From the NCBI GenBank assembly GCA_007988785.1, contig BJUU01000002.1, positions 186,001 to 250,000 on the forward strand: a DNA stretch of 64,000 nt, given 5' to 3'. The translations under genes and the position numbers were made by a program. The first letter of the stretch is position 1; the number at the start of each line of letters is the position of its first letter. Below the pieces are notes generated by a model. The model saw only the letters and a program-made list of their open reading frames with translations. It did no database searches and was not told the origin of the DNA. The stretch is from Agrococcus baldri (GTDB lineage: Bacteria; Actinomycetota; Actinomycetes; Actinomycetales; Microbacteriaceae). Below, one piece after another: positions 9,168 to 17,355 of the stretch.

Positions 9168-10361
9168 ATGGCCGCTCCCCGCTTCCTCGACCTCGCCGAT
9201 CCCGCCTTCGACGTCACCGCATCCGCCGTGCATGCAGCGCGGGACGAGAGCTGGGTCGCCGAGACGCCCTACGGCTGGGCGATCCTGCGCTTCGAGGAGG
9301 GCACGGCGCTGCTGAAGGATCGCCGCTTCCGGCAGGGCAACGACAAGTGGCCCGACCAGAACGGCATCCACGACGGGCCGTGGCGCGAGTGGTGGCAGGA
9401 GACGCTGCTGAGCCTCGACGGCGACGACCACCTGCGGCTGCGGCGGCTGCTCGGGCCGGCGTTCCGCATGAAGACGATCGAGGCCATGCGCCCGCGCTTC
9501 CAGGCGCTCGCGAACGAGCTGATCGACGGCTTCGCGGGCCGCGGCGAGGTCGAGTTCGTGAGCGAGTTCGCCGAGCCCTACTCCTCGCGCATCCTCTGCA
9601 TGCTGCTCGGCCTGCCCGACGACGAGTGGCCGCGGGTCGCCCACTGGGCCGACGACCTCGGCAAGTCGTTCGGCATCAACGTGCGCCGCGACCTGCCGCG
9701 CATCGAGGCTGCCCTCGAGGGCCTCACCGGCTACATCGAGCAAGTCGTCGCCGATCGGCAGGCGCAGCCGCGCGACGACCTCGTCAGCACCCTCATCGCC
9801 GCGCACGAGGGGTCGGATGCGCTCAGTCGCCGAGAGCTGTCGGTCGCGCTGGTCTTCCTCGCGTTCGCGGGCATGGAGACGACCCGCAACCAGCTGGGAC
9901 TCGCGGTGCAGACCTTCCTCGCGCATCCGGAGCAGTGGCGGCTCATGGCCGAGCGGCCCGAGCTCGGCGCGCGCGCCGTCGAGGAGGTCATGCGCGTCAA
10001 CCCGACGGTCACCTGGGTGACGCGCGAGGCCCGGGAGGACGTCGACCTGCACGGCCTGCGCATCCCCGCCGGCGGCATCGTGCAGGTGCTCTCGCACGCG
10101 ACCGGCACCGACCCGCGCGCGATGGCCGAGCACGTGCCGTTCGACATCACCGTCGACGACCGGCCGCTGCACTCGGGCTTCGGCGGCGGCGTGCACCACT
10201 GCCTCGGCCACTTCGTCGCCCGCACCGACATGGCGGTCGCGCTGCCGCTGCTGGCGCAGCGGATGCCGGATGTCGAGGCCGCCGGCCCGGGCGAATGGCT
10301 GCCGGTCTCGGGCAACACGGGGCCGATCCGCTTCCCGTTGTGGTTCACGCCGGAGGGGTGA
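9168..10361 (+). CDS. Cytochrome P450
   Basis: This 397-residue soluble bacterial P450 has its main motifs intact. The I-helix is AGMETT (234-239), the K-helix ExxR is E273-R276, and the heme-binding loop is FGGGVHHCLGH (338-348) with axial Cys345. The helix-C HLRLRR at 88-93 contacts heme propionates. The I-helix has Glu instead of the commoner Asp before the Thr pair. No ferredoxin or reductase gene adjoins it, so electron donors are elsewhere. Substrate cannot be inferred. It is monocistronic, divergent from the KdgT operon and convergent with the SDR gene. Confidence 0.95.
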   Translation: MAAPRFLDLADPAFDVTASAVHAARDESWVAETPYGWAILRFEEGTALLKDRRFRQGNDKWPDQNGIHDGPWREWWQETLLSLDGDDHLRLRRLLGPAFRMKTIEAMRPRFQALANELIDGFAGRGEVEFVSEFAEPYSSRILCMLLGLPDDEWPRVAHWADDLGKSFGINVRRDLPRIEAALEGLTGYIEQVVADRQAQPRDDLVSTLIAAHEGSDALSRRELSVALVFLAFAGMETTRNQLGLAVQTFLAHPEQWRLMAERPELGARAVEEVMRVNPTVTWVTREAREDVDLHGLRIPAGGIVQVLSHATGTDPRAMAEHVPFDITVDDRPLHSGFGGGVHHCLGHFVARTDMAVALPLLAQRMPDVEAAGPGEWLPVSGNTGPIRFPLWFTPEG

Positions 10362-10406
10362 GCGACGCCCCCGCGGGAGCGCCCTCATGGCCCGGCGTGA
10401 CCGCGG

Positions 10407-11363
10407 TCAGGGCGTCGGCATGCCGCCGTTCACGTTGAGCGTCTCGCCGATCACGTAGCTCGACTCGGGCGAGGCGAGGAACACGTAGGCGGGCGCGAGC
10501 TCGGTGGGCTGGCCGGCGCGGCCGAGCGGCGTCGACTGGCCGAACGTCGGCAGCTCCTCCTTCGGCTGGCCGTCGGTCGGCTGCAGCGGGGTCCAGATCG
10601 GCCCCGGCGCGACGGCGTTCACGCGGATGCCCTTCGGCGCGAGCTGCTGCCCCATGCTCTTCGTGAAGCTGTTGATCGCCGCCTTCGTCGAGGCGTAGTC
10701 GACCAGCACCTCCGGCGCCATGTACGCCACGATCGACGTCGTGTTGATGATCGTGGAGCCGGGCTGCAGGTGCGCCAGCGCCGCCTTCGTGATGCGGAAC
10801 ATCGCGAAGACGTTGACCTCGTAGGTCTGCACGAGCTGCTCGTCGGGCAGCTCCGCGAGGCTCTTCTGCGCGATCTGCTTGCCCGCGTTGTTCACCAGGA
10901 TGTCGAGCCCGCCCAGGCCGGCCACCGCATCCGCCACCGACGACTCGCAGAAGGCCTTGTCGGTGAGGTCGCCGGGCAGCAGCACGGCGGTGCGGCCGGC
11001 CTCCTCGACGATGCGCTTGATCTCCTGCGCGTCGGGCTCCTCGGCGGGCAGGTAGGTGATCGCGACGTCGGCGCCCTCGCGCGCGAACGCGATGGCGACG
11101 GCCGCGCCGATGCCCGAGTCGCCGCCGGTGATGAGCGCCCTGCGCCCCTCGAGGCGGCCCGTGCCGCGGTAGGAGAACTCGCCGCGGTCGCTCTTGGGCA
11201 GCAGCTTCGCGTCGAGGCCGGGCTCGGGCTGATCCTGCTCGGGCGGCTCGATGACGGGGTATCGGGTGACGGGGTTCTGGAAGGCCAGCTGGTCGGTGGT
11301 CTCGCGGTTCGCGTCGTCGGCGCTCGCGTCGCCGCTGCCGGTGCTCGTGCTCTGGTCGGTCAT
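10407..11363 (-). CDS. SDR-family oxidoreductase (YghA/general-stress type)
   Basis: The 318-residue protein has a 65-residue hydrophilic N-terminal extension and then a classical short-chain dehydrogenase core. It has TGGDSGIG (79-86) for NAD(P), NNAGKQ, and the catalytic YASTKAA motif. The long N-terminus with PVTRYPVIEPPEQDQPEPGLD is typical of stress-associated YghA/YhdF-like reductases. I chose the start at 11363, which has GGAG upstream. A role in detoxifying aldehydes or ketones under stress is inferred from the family. Confidence 0.9.
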   Translation of the reverse strand: MTDQSTSTGSGDASADDANRETTDQLAFQNPVTRYPVIEPPEQDQPEPGLDAKLLPKSDRGEFSYRGTGRLEGRRALITGGDSGIGAAVAIAFAREGADVAITYLPAEEPDAQEIKRIVEEAGRTAVLLPGDLTDKAFCESSVADAVAGLGGLDILVNNAGKQIAQKSLAELPDEQLVQTYEVNVFAMFRITKAALAHLQPGSTIINTTSIVAYMAPEVLVDYASTKAAINSFTKSMGQQLAPKGIRVNAVAPGPIWTPLQPTDGQPKEELPTFGQSTPLGRAGQPTELAPAYVFLASPESSYVIGETLNVNGGMPTP

Positions 11364-11448
11364 GTCCGCTCCTCGTGCCTCGGGTTCCGGGCTTGCCACG
11401 CTAGTGACATTGGGGCGCGAGCGACACCGTCGACGGCGAATGACGCCC

Positions 11449-12429
11449 TCAGCGTACGAGCAGCAGCTTGCCGCCCGGCGCCTCGGGCGAGCCCATCAGC
11501 TCGTGCGCCCGCCCGGCCTCGGCGAGCGGCACCGTCGCGCCGATCACCGGCCGCAGCTGGTCGGCGGCGAAGCGCGGCCAGACCCGCTCGCGCACCTGCC
11601 GCACGACCTCGGCCTTCGAGCCGCGGCCACCGGTGCGCGGCCGCGCGCGCAGCGTCATCGCGCGCAGCGTCACGCGCCGCTGCATGAGCCTGCGCAGGTC
11701 GACCTCGGCCCTCGTGCCTCCCTGCACGGCGATGACCGTGAGCACGCCGTCGAGCGCGAGCGCGTCGAGGTTGCGGTCGAGGTAGTCGGCGCCGATCACG
11801 TCGAGCACGAAGCCCGCGCCGCGGCCGTCGGTGGCGGCCTTGACAATCTCGACGAAGTCCTCACTGCGGTAATCGATCACGATCTCGGCGCCGAGCCCGG
11901 CGCTCAGCCCGCGGTGCCGAGCGCTCGCGGTCGCAGCGACCCGCCAGCCGAGCGCCCGCAGCAGCTGGATCGCCATCGTGCCGATGCCGCCGGAGCCGCC
12001 GTGCACGAGCGCGAGCTCGCCGGCATCGGGCTCGGGCAGCTCGCGGATCGCGCTCCACACCGTGCACACGGCCTCGGGCAGCGCGGCGGCATGCGCGAGC
12101 GAGACGCCCTCGGGCACCGGCAGCAGCTGCGTCGCCGGCACGGCGACCCGCTCGGCGTAGCCGCCGCCGGCGAGCAGCGCGCACACCTCGTCGCCGACGG
12201 CCCAGCCGGTGACGCCCTCGCCCAGCTCGACGATCGTGCCCGAGCACTCGAGCCCCAGCACATCCGACTCGCCTGCGGGCGCCGGGTACTTGCCGGCACG
12301 CTGCATCAGGTCGGCGCGATTCACCGCGGCCGCCGCGACCTCGACGATCACCTCGCCGACACCGGCGACCGGATCCGTGGCATCCGCCCACGTCATCGGC
12401 CCATCGACCTCGAACTGCATCGCCTTCAT
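11449..12429 (-). CDS. Zinc-independent quinone oxidoreductase (NADPH:quinone reductase, MDR superfamily)
   Basis: The 326-residue protein begins MKAMQFEVDG and shows the GroES-like domain (VNRADLMQRAGKYP, LGLECSGTIVELG) followed by a Rossmann domain with VHGGSGGIGTMAIQL. It lacks the cysteine and histidine zinc ligands of alcohol dehydrogenases, which points to the QOR/PIG3 subgroup. GGGGAG lies upstream of the chosen ATG. It follows the SDR gene on the same strand with an 85-bp gap and may be separately transcribed. It probably reduces quinones or enones with NADPH. Confidence 0.9.
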   Translation of the reverse strand: MKAMQFEVDGPMTWADATDPVAGVGEVIVEVAAAAVNRADLMQRAGKYPAPAGESDVLGLECSGTIVELGEGVTGWAVGDEVCALLAGGGYAERVAVPATQLLPVPEGVSLAHAAALPEAVCTVWSAIRELPEPDAGELALVHGGSGGIGTMAIQLLRALGWRVAATASARHRGLSAGLGAEIVIDYRSEDFVEIVKAATDGRGAGFVLDVIGADYLDRNLDALALDGVLTVIAVQGGTRAEVDLRRLMQRRVTLRAMTLRARPRTGGRGSKAEVVRQVRERVWPRFAADQLRPVIGATVPLAEAGRAHELMGSPEAPGGKLLLVR

Positions 12430-12581
12430 GCTGTGCTCCCCTCTCTCCTGCATCCTGCCTGGTCGCACTCCAGGGCGCTCGGGGCGGTCTTCGCTCAGGC
12501 GCTCGCGCGGCGGCAGGCATCAGGCGAGGTCGCCGCCGCGTCGGTCACTCTCGCAAGGCGCGAAGAGGTCGACCCTGCGCT

Positions 12582-13718
12582 TCAGGTCACAGAGGCAAAG
12601 CGATCGATCCCGAAGCGTGAGAGTGACCAGTGGCGATTGCCGAGCACGAGCTCATCAGCCACGCACGAAGCGAGGTGCGCGGAGAGCGTGACCCCGCTGT
12701 GCGTCCCGATCGCATAGATCTGGTTCGACTCGTCGATCCAGTCGGCGATCGTCAGGCCGTCTTCCGGAAGCACCCTCGTCCCGAGAGCGACCGACTCGGT
12801 CGCGGCGGCACGGAGCGACGGGTACAGCCGACGGGCTCGTTCGAGCAGCAGCTCGGGAACCGACCAGATCTCCGGGTCGTTGAGGCCCCACCTGCCGCCC
12901 GTCGGGTGATCAGCGAACGTGACACCGCCATTTCGGCCCGGCCGCACCGCGATGCCCACGGCTCGCACGAAATGACGCGGACCCTTCGTCACCGGGCCGG
13001 TGCTGCTGATGATTCCCACAGACGCGCCAGAGCTGCCCGCAGCAAGGGCGTTCTCGTTGGGATCGACGACTGGGAACTCGAAGCCGGCAGAGTGCAGGAT
13101 CGCTTTGGTGCCGTTTCCCGCTGCGAGAACGATGACGTCAGCCTCGTGCGAGCTCTCCGCACCGGAAGGTGAGACCGTACGAATCAGTGCACCGTCGATC
13201 TCCGTGACCCGCTCGAACGGGAAGTAGCGGACTCCCTGCGCGATCGCTCGATCCAGCAGGGTGAAGCACATCGTGGGGACGTCGAGCCAGCCCTCGCGGG
13301 GGTAGATGGCTCCGGCCAGCACGACGCGCTCGTCGAGGTCGGGCTCGAGCTCGAGCACCTCACTGCGGGTCAGCATCCGTGCGCCGTATTCGCCCAGCCC
13401 CACGTTCGCCACATTGCGCTCGAGCTGTGTCGCCTCGTCGACGGAACTCGCGATCTGCATCATGCCCGTCTGGTGGAACCAGCGGTCCCCTCGCGCGGCG
13501 GCTCTCTCATGGGCCTGGAGGCCAAGGAAGTTGAGCATGCTGTACTCCTCAGGCTCCTTGCCGTTCGCGTTGATCCACGCGAACGTCGCGGCGCTCGTGC
13601 CTGACCCCGCCTCAGCCGCGTCGACGAGCGAGACCGGGTGCCCGCGCCGAGAGAGCTCCTCTGCGAGCGCACAGCCGACGATTCCCGCGCCGACGACGAT
13701 GAACGTTCTCTTGGACAT
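12582..13718 (-). CDS. FAD-dependent amino acid/amine oxidase (DAO family)
   Basis: The 378-residue protein has an N-terminal FAD-binding motif, VVGAGIVGCALAEELSRRG (residues 8-26), and a D-amino-acid/sarcosine/glycine oxidase fold. A second FAD contact is AADVIVLAAGNGTKAI-like near 200, and the C-terminus has YAIGTHSGVTLSAHLA. It lies 12 bp after the ABC ATPase gene, the last member of an uptake operon for a polar amino acid. It likely oxidises the imported compound (a D-amino acid, N-methyl amino acid or opine). The substrate is unknown. Confidence 0.87.
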   Translation of the reverse strand: MSKRTFIVVGAGIVGCALAEELSRRGHPVSLVDAAEAGSGTSAATFAWINANGKEPEEYSMLNFLGLQAHERAAARGDRWFHQTGMMQIASSVDEATQLERNVANVGLGEYGARMLTRSEVLELEPDLDERVVLAGAIYPREGWLDVPTMCFTLLDRAIAQGVRYFPFERVTEIDGALIRTVSPSGAESSHEADVIVLAAGNGTKAILHSAGFEFPVVDPNENALAAGSSGASVGIISSTGPVTKGPRHFVRAVGIAVRPGRNGGVTFADHPTGGRWGLNDPEIWSVPELLLERARRLYPSLRAAATESVALGTRVLPEDGLTIADWIDESNQIYAIGTHSGVTLSAHLASCVADELVLGNRHWSLSRFGIDRFASVT

Positions 13719-13730
13719 CTCCGCTGCTCT

Positions 13731-14531
13731 CTACCGTGCCTCGGAGGGCGCCAGCGTCCCGACCGAAGCGAAGAACTTCCTTGCGCGTGGCGTGGAAGGC
13801 GTGTGGATGATCTGCGCCGGCGCACCGCGTTCGACAACGCGACCGGCGTCCATCATCACGATCTCGTCGGCGACCTCCTCCGCGAAGCGCATCTCATGCG
13901 TGACGACGAGCATGGTCGAACCCGCGTCTGCCAGGCCCCGCATCACCGCCAGCACCTCATTCACGAGTTCCGGATCGAGCGCGCTCGTCGGCTCGTCGAA
14001 GAGCAGGATCTGCGGTTCCATCGCCAGCGCCCTCGCAATGGCGACGCGTTGCTGCTGCCCGCCGGAGAGCTCGCTCGGGTAGTGATCGGCGCGGTCACCG
14101 AGGCCGACCTGCTCCAGATACCTCCTGGCCGCGCCGTGGGCGGTCTTCTTGTTCGTCCGGCGCACGAGCATCGGGCCAGCCGCAACGTTCTCAAGCGCGG
14201 TGTAGTTCGGGAAGAGGTTGAAGTGCTGGAACACCATCCCGAAGTTGAGCGTCTGCCGTCGGGCGACGGCAGCCTTGACCGGCACCCGGTGGCCCCGGCG
14301 GAGCTCATGGCCGATCATCTGGCCGCGAAGGAAGATCGCGCCTCCGTCGAGGCTCTCCATCATGTTCACCGTGCGCAGCAACGTGCTCTTGCCAGATCCC
14401 GACGGCCCGACGATGCAGGTGACAGATCCAGCCTCGATGTCGAGGCTGACGTCGTCCACCGCCTTGAGGTCTCCGAAGTGCTTGCTGACGTGCACCAGTC
14501 GCAGCAGGGTCTCGTTCTCAGTGGCCGACAT
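13731..14531 (-). CDS. Polar amino acid ABC transporter ATP-binding protein
   Basis: The 266-residue ATPase has Walker A GPSGSGKST (42-50), the ABC signature LSGGQQQR (155-162) and Walker B LLFDEP (176-181), the layout of GlnQ/HisP-type importers. It overlaps the permease gene by 14 bp and precedes the FAD oxidase by 12 bp. It energises uptake through the adjacent permease and lipoprotein. Substrate specificity lies in the binding protein and is not readable here. Confidence 0.95.
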   Translation of the reverse strand: MSATENETLLRLVHVSKHFGDLKAVDDVSLDIEAGSVTCIVGPSGSGKSTLLRTVNMMESLDGGAIFLRGQMIGHELRRGHRVPVKAAVARRQTLNFGMVFQHFNLFPNYTALENVAAGPMLVRRTNKKTAHGAARRYLEQVGLGDRADHYPSELSGGQQQRVAIARALAMEPQILLFDEPTSALDPELVNEVLAVMRGLADAGSTMLVVTHEMRFAEEVADEIVMMDAGRVVERGAPAQIIHTPSTPRARKFFASVGTLAPSEAR

Positions 14532-15471
14532 TGGCGGTTCCCGTCGTAGCAGTTGCTTGGACTGACGTCATCTTCTTCGTCGACCGCCGCGCGAAACCGC
14601 GGCCGAACCGCTTCTCGAGCCTCGACTGACCGACCATGGCAAGGCTGGTCAGGACGAGGTACCAGATGACCGCGACGGTGAGCAGCGGGATCGTCTCGAA
14701 GTTTCGGGCGTAGATCGTCTGGACGGTCGTGAGCAGCTCCGTGTAGCCGATGACCGAGACGAGCGAGGTGCTCTTGAAGATCGTGATGACCTCGTTCGCC
14801 ATAGACGGCGTGATCACTCGGATCAGCTGGGGGCCGAGGATCTTCTGGTACGCGAGCCTCGGTGGCAGCCCCAGTGCCCTGCACGCCTCGAACTGCCCGG
14901 ACTGCAGCGAGAGCACACCGCCCCGGATGATCTCTGCCGAGTACGCACCCAGGTAGATCGCCAGCCCGATGATCGCCGCACTGAAGCGGGAGATCAACTC
15001 GTTCGTCGGCACTTCGAAGATCGGAGGCAGGAACGGGATCCCGATGCCGAGGCGCGGCACGAGGGCTCCCCAGAAGAAGACGAGGAGCAGCATCACCAAT
15101 GGCGGCATCGCCCGCATCAGCCAGATGTAGAGGAGCGCGAAGGTCCGCAGGACCACCAGCCTCGACATCCGGCACCACGCGGTGAAGACGCCGAGGATCA
15201 ACCCGAGCACCGTCGTCAGCACCGTCAGGACGATCGTGTTCAGGAGGCCGGTGAGGATGACCTGGCTGAACAGGTAGGAGAAGACGAGGTCCCAGTTCCA
15301 GTTGTCATTGAAGATGAGGAGCTCGATCAGCACGAGGCCGACGAAGACGGCCAGAGCGATGCTCAGCCAGGAGCCGACGCCCACCCGCTGCTTGATGGGC
15401 AGTGCGGCGACGGACTGTCCGGATACGTCGTCGACGGGTATGCCGCGCGTCGTGGGAGGCGCGGCGGTCAT
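14518..15471 (-). CDS. Polar amino acid ABC transporter permease (HisM/GlnP type)
   Basis: This is a 317-residue inner-membrane permease with about six membrane segments. Family features are LLNTIVLTVLTTVLGLILG near residue 90 and the EAA loop SLQSGQFEACRALGLPPRLAYQKILGP near residue 210. The C-terminus is basic (RRSTKKM). A single permease gene implies a homodimer. It overlaps the binding-protein gene by four bases (ATGA), giving coupled translation. Confidence 0.95.
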   Translation of the reverse strand: MTAAPPTTRGIPVDDVSGQSVAALPIKQRVGVGSWLSIALAVFVGLVLIELLIFNDNWNWDLVFSYLFSQVILTGLLNTIVLTVLTTVLGLILGVFTAWCRMSRLVVLRTFALLYIWLMRAMPPLVMLLLVFFWGALVPRLGIGIPFLPPIFEVPTNELISRFSAAIIGLAIYLGAYSAEIIRGGVLSLQSGQFEACRALGLPPRLAYQKILGPQLIRVITPSMANEVITIFKSTSLVSVIGYTELLTTVQTIYARNFETIPLLTVAVIWYLVLTSLAMVGQSRLEKRFGRGFARRSTKKMTSVQATATTGTANVGH

Positions 15472-16382
15472 TCGTCGCGCTCCATGGAGATGTCGCTGTT
15501 GATGGGCAGCTCCGGCATGGCGGAGTCTTCAAGGCCCCACTTCGCCATGATCGCCCCGTAGGTGCCGTCCTCGACGAGATGCATCAACGCGGCGTGCAGG
15601 GCGTCGCGAAGCTCCGGGTCGTCCTTGTGGACACCGATCCCGAGCACACTCACGTGCTCCTCGTAGACGATCGTGAACGATTCCGGGCTGGTCATGACGT
15701 TGTACGCCATCTGCGGGTGGTCGCCCCAGAACGCGTCGGCCTCGCCGCTCCGCACGGAGAGGATGCCGGCCGCTGCGTCGCTGTAGCCGTTGAGCATGAC
15801 TTCCGGCGCGCCTGACTCAGCACAGTCCGCGGCCACCGATTCGAGGCTCGCCTGCTGCGATGTGCCGCGTGCGTAGCCCACACTCATGCCGCACAGATCC
15901 TCGAGCGTGATCTCGTCCTGCTCGAACTCGGGCGATGCGACGATCGCGGTGCCGTTGCGCATGTAGTCGATGAAGTCGATGTGCGTCTGTCGCTCGACGA
16001 AGTCGGCCACCGAGGCGATCAGATCGAAGCGCTTCGCCTCGAGTCCGGGCACCATGGCATCGAACGTGCCTTCCTGGAACTGCGCCTCCGTGTCGAGCAC
16101 CTGCGCAGCAGCGCGGAGGAGGTCGGGATTGAGGCCGACGATCTCGCCGTTCTCGTCCACGAACTTGATGGGCTCGACATCCGGATTGATCGAGATGACG
16201 ATGCCGTTCTCGCGGTACTGCTCAGGCAGCATCGCGGCGATCTCGTCCACCGACTCGACCGAGGCGAGGATGTCCTCGTCCGTCGTCGGCTCGCTGGCAC
16301 CCTCGATCGTCGGATTGGCGCATCCGGTCAACAGGCCGACCAGTGCTACGCCTGCCATCGCGCCCATGAGCTTGCGGTTCAT
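15468..16382 (-). CDS. Amino acid ABC transporter substrate-binding lipoprotein
   Basis: The 304-residue protein has a signal peptide with lipobox LLTGC (Cys21), so it is lipid-anchored outside the membrane. The mature part is a type II periplasmic binding fold (SBP family 3), with GIVISINPDVEPIKFVDENG, GTFDAMVPGLEAKRFDLI and ADAFWGDHPQMAYN. A strong GGAGGT lies five bases before the ATG. It is the first structural gene after the GntR regulator (58-bp gap) and delivers the substrate to the permease and ATPase. The ligand is probably a small amino acid or amine. Confidence 0.93.
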   Translation of the reverse strand: MNRKLMGAMAGVALVGLLTGCANPTIEGASEPTTDEDILASVESVDEIAAMLPEQYRENGIVISINPDVEPIKFVDENGEIVGLNPDLLRAAAQVLDTEAQFQEGTFDAMVPGLEAKRFDLIASVADFVERQTHIDFIDYMRNGTAIVASPEFEQDEITLEDLCGMSVGYARGTSQQASLESVAADCAESGAPEVMLNGYSDAAAGILSVRSGEADAFWGDHPQMAYNVMTSPESFTIVYEEHVSVLGIGVHKDDPELRDALHAALMHLVEDGTYGAIMAKWGLEDSAMPELPINSDISMERDE

Positions 16383-16440
16383 GATTTACCTCCATTGGTA
16401 AGTTCCCCGGCACAAGACCGGAGCTTGCTGTCTGGCTGGG

Positions 16441-17160
16441 TCAGATCGGTCGCGCGTCCGCGTCCGAATACTCGATGTAGAAGTCGATCGCTCCCGGGCG
16501 CAGGTAATACGCAGTGGATTCAGCGATCCGGCCGTCGGGCTGCCACATCACTCGCCGACGCTTGAGCACGGGGACCCCGGCCTCGATCTCGAGGAGCGTC
16601 GCGATCGGGTCCTCGAGCAGCACGGGGTCGAAGTACATCCGAGAGCGCGCGATCGACACCCCGCGCTCCGCGAAGTATCGACGGATCGTCGCTGTGGCGA
16701 GATCCTCGTCGAGCAGGTCCGGAGCGAGTCGGAACGGGATCACCGCGATCTCCACTACGAGTGGTTCGTCCGTTGCCAGGTCGTGGCGTACGCGGGTCAC
16801 CTCCACCACCGGCTCATCCGGCTCGACGTCGGACAGCTCGACCTGCGCCTTGCCCGCCGGAACGACAGCCGCCGACACGACCTTGATGGTTCCCGGGATC
16901 TCCGTCGCCCCGACGTGCGGGTCGACCGAGCGCATCACGTTGACCTGGAGGGCTCCCTGCGAGACGTGTGTTCCGACTCGTCTGCGACGGACGACGAGGC
17001 CCGCCTGCGCGAGATCGTTCAACACACGCTGCGCGACGGACCGGCTGACTCCGTGCGACTGCTGGAGCTCCGCTTCGGTGGGCACCTTCGCCCCGGGAGG
17101 GAGTTCGCCCGACGTGATGCGAGCCTCGAGGTCCGCTCTGATCTGCTGGTGCTGCGCCAT
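16441..17160 (-). CDS. GntR/UTRA-family regulator of the amino-acid uptake operon
   Basis: The 239-residue protein has a winged helix at about 5-70 (HGVSRSVAQRVLNDLAQAGLV) and a UTRA effector domain from about 80 onward (VEVTRVRHDLATDEPLVVE). I chose the ATG at 17160. The upstream in-frame ATG at 17181 lies inside the spacer of the promoter at 17173-17201. That promoter would start transcription only a few bases before 17160, so translation may be leaderless. It probably represses itself and the SBP-permease-ATPase-oxidase genes. Confidence 0.87.
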   Translation of the reverse strand: MAQHQQIRADLEARITSGELPPGAKVPTEAELQQSHGVSRSVAQRVLNDLAQAGLVVRRRRVGTHVSQGALQVNVMRSVDPHVGATEIPGTIKVVSAAVVPAGKAQVELSDVEPDEPVVEVTRVRHDLATDEPLVVEIAVIPFRLAPDLLDEDLATATIRRYFAERGVSIARSRMYFDPVLLEDPIATLLEIEAGVPVLKRRRVMWQPDGRIAESTAYYLRPGAIDFYIEYSDADARPI

Positions 17161-17172
17161 CGCCACGAAATG

Positions 17173-17201
17173 ACCATACATAAAATCAATAGACCGGTCA
17201 A
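17173..17201 (-). promoter_or_regulatory. Promoter of the GntR/ABC/oxidase operon with an internal palindrome
   Basis: On the minus strand a -35 TTGACC (17196-17201), a 17-bp spacer and a -10 TATGGT (17173-17178) are visible. The -35 overlaps the perfect 8-bp palindrome GACCGGTC at 17192-17199, a plausible repressor site. The predicted start of transcription lies about 6 bases from the chosen ATG of the regulator. Confidence 0.55.
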
Positions 17202-17355
17202 ATGAGCGAGCAGCCGCATCCCGAACTTTCGCTCAAGAATCGAACATCTGCTTGATGCGCAAGGTTTGCCTGCACTACGTTCGGCACGAACAATCACCGC
17301 GCGACAGAGACACCTCCCAGCGCGATCGGAACGCATCACGTGACTGGGAGATCGC

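Noticed and set aside
12430-12581. Possible protein fragment in the plus frame (GAVFAQALARRQASGEVAAASVTLARREE)
   Set aside because: No start, ribosome site or recognisable homology. It lies in a short intergenic gap and looks like chance openness in GC-rich DNA.
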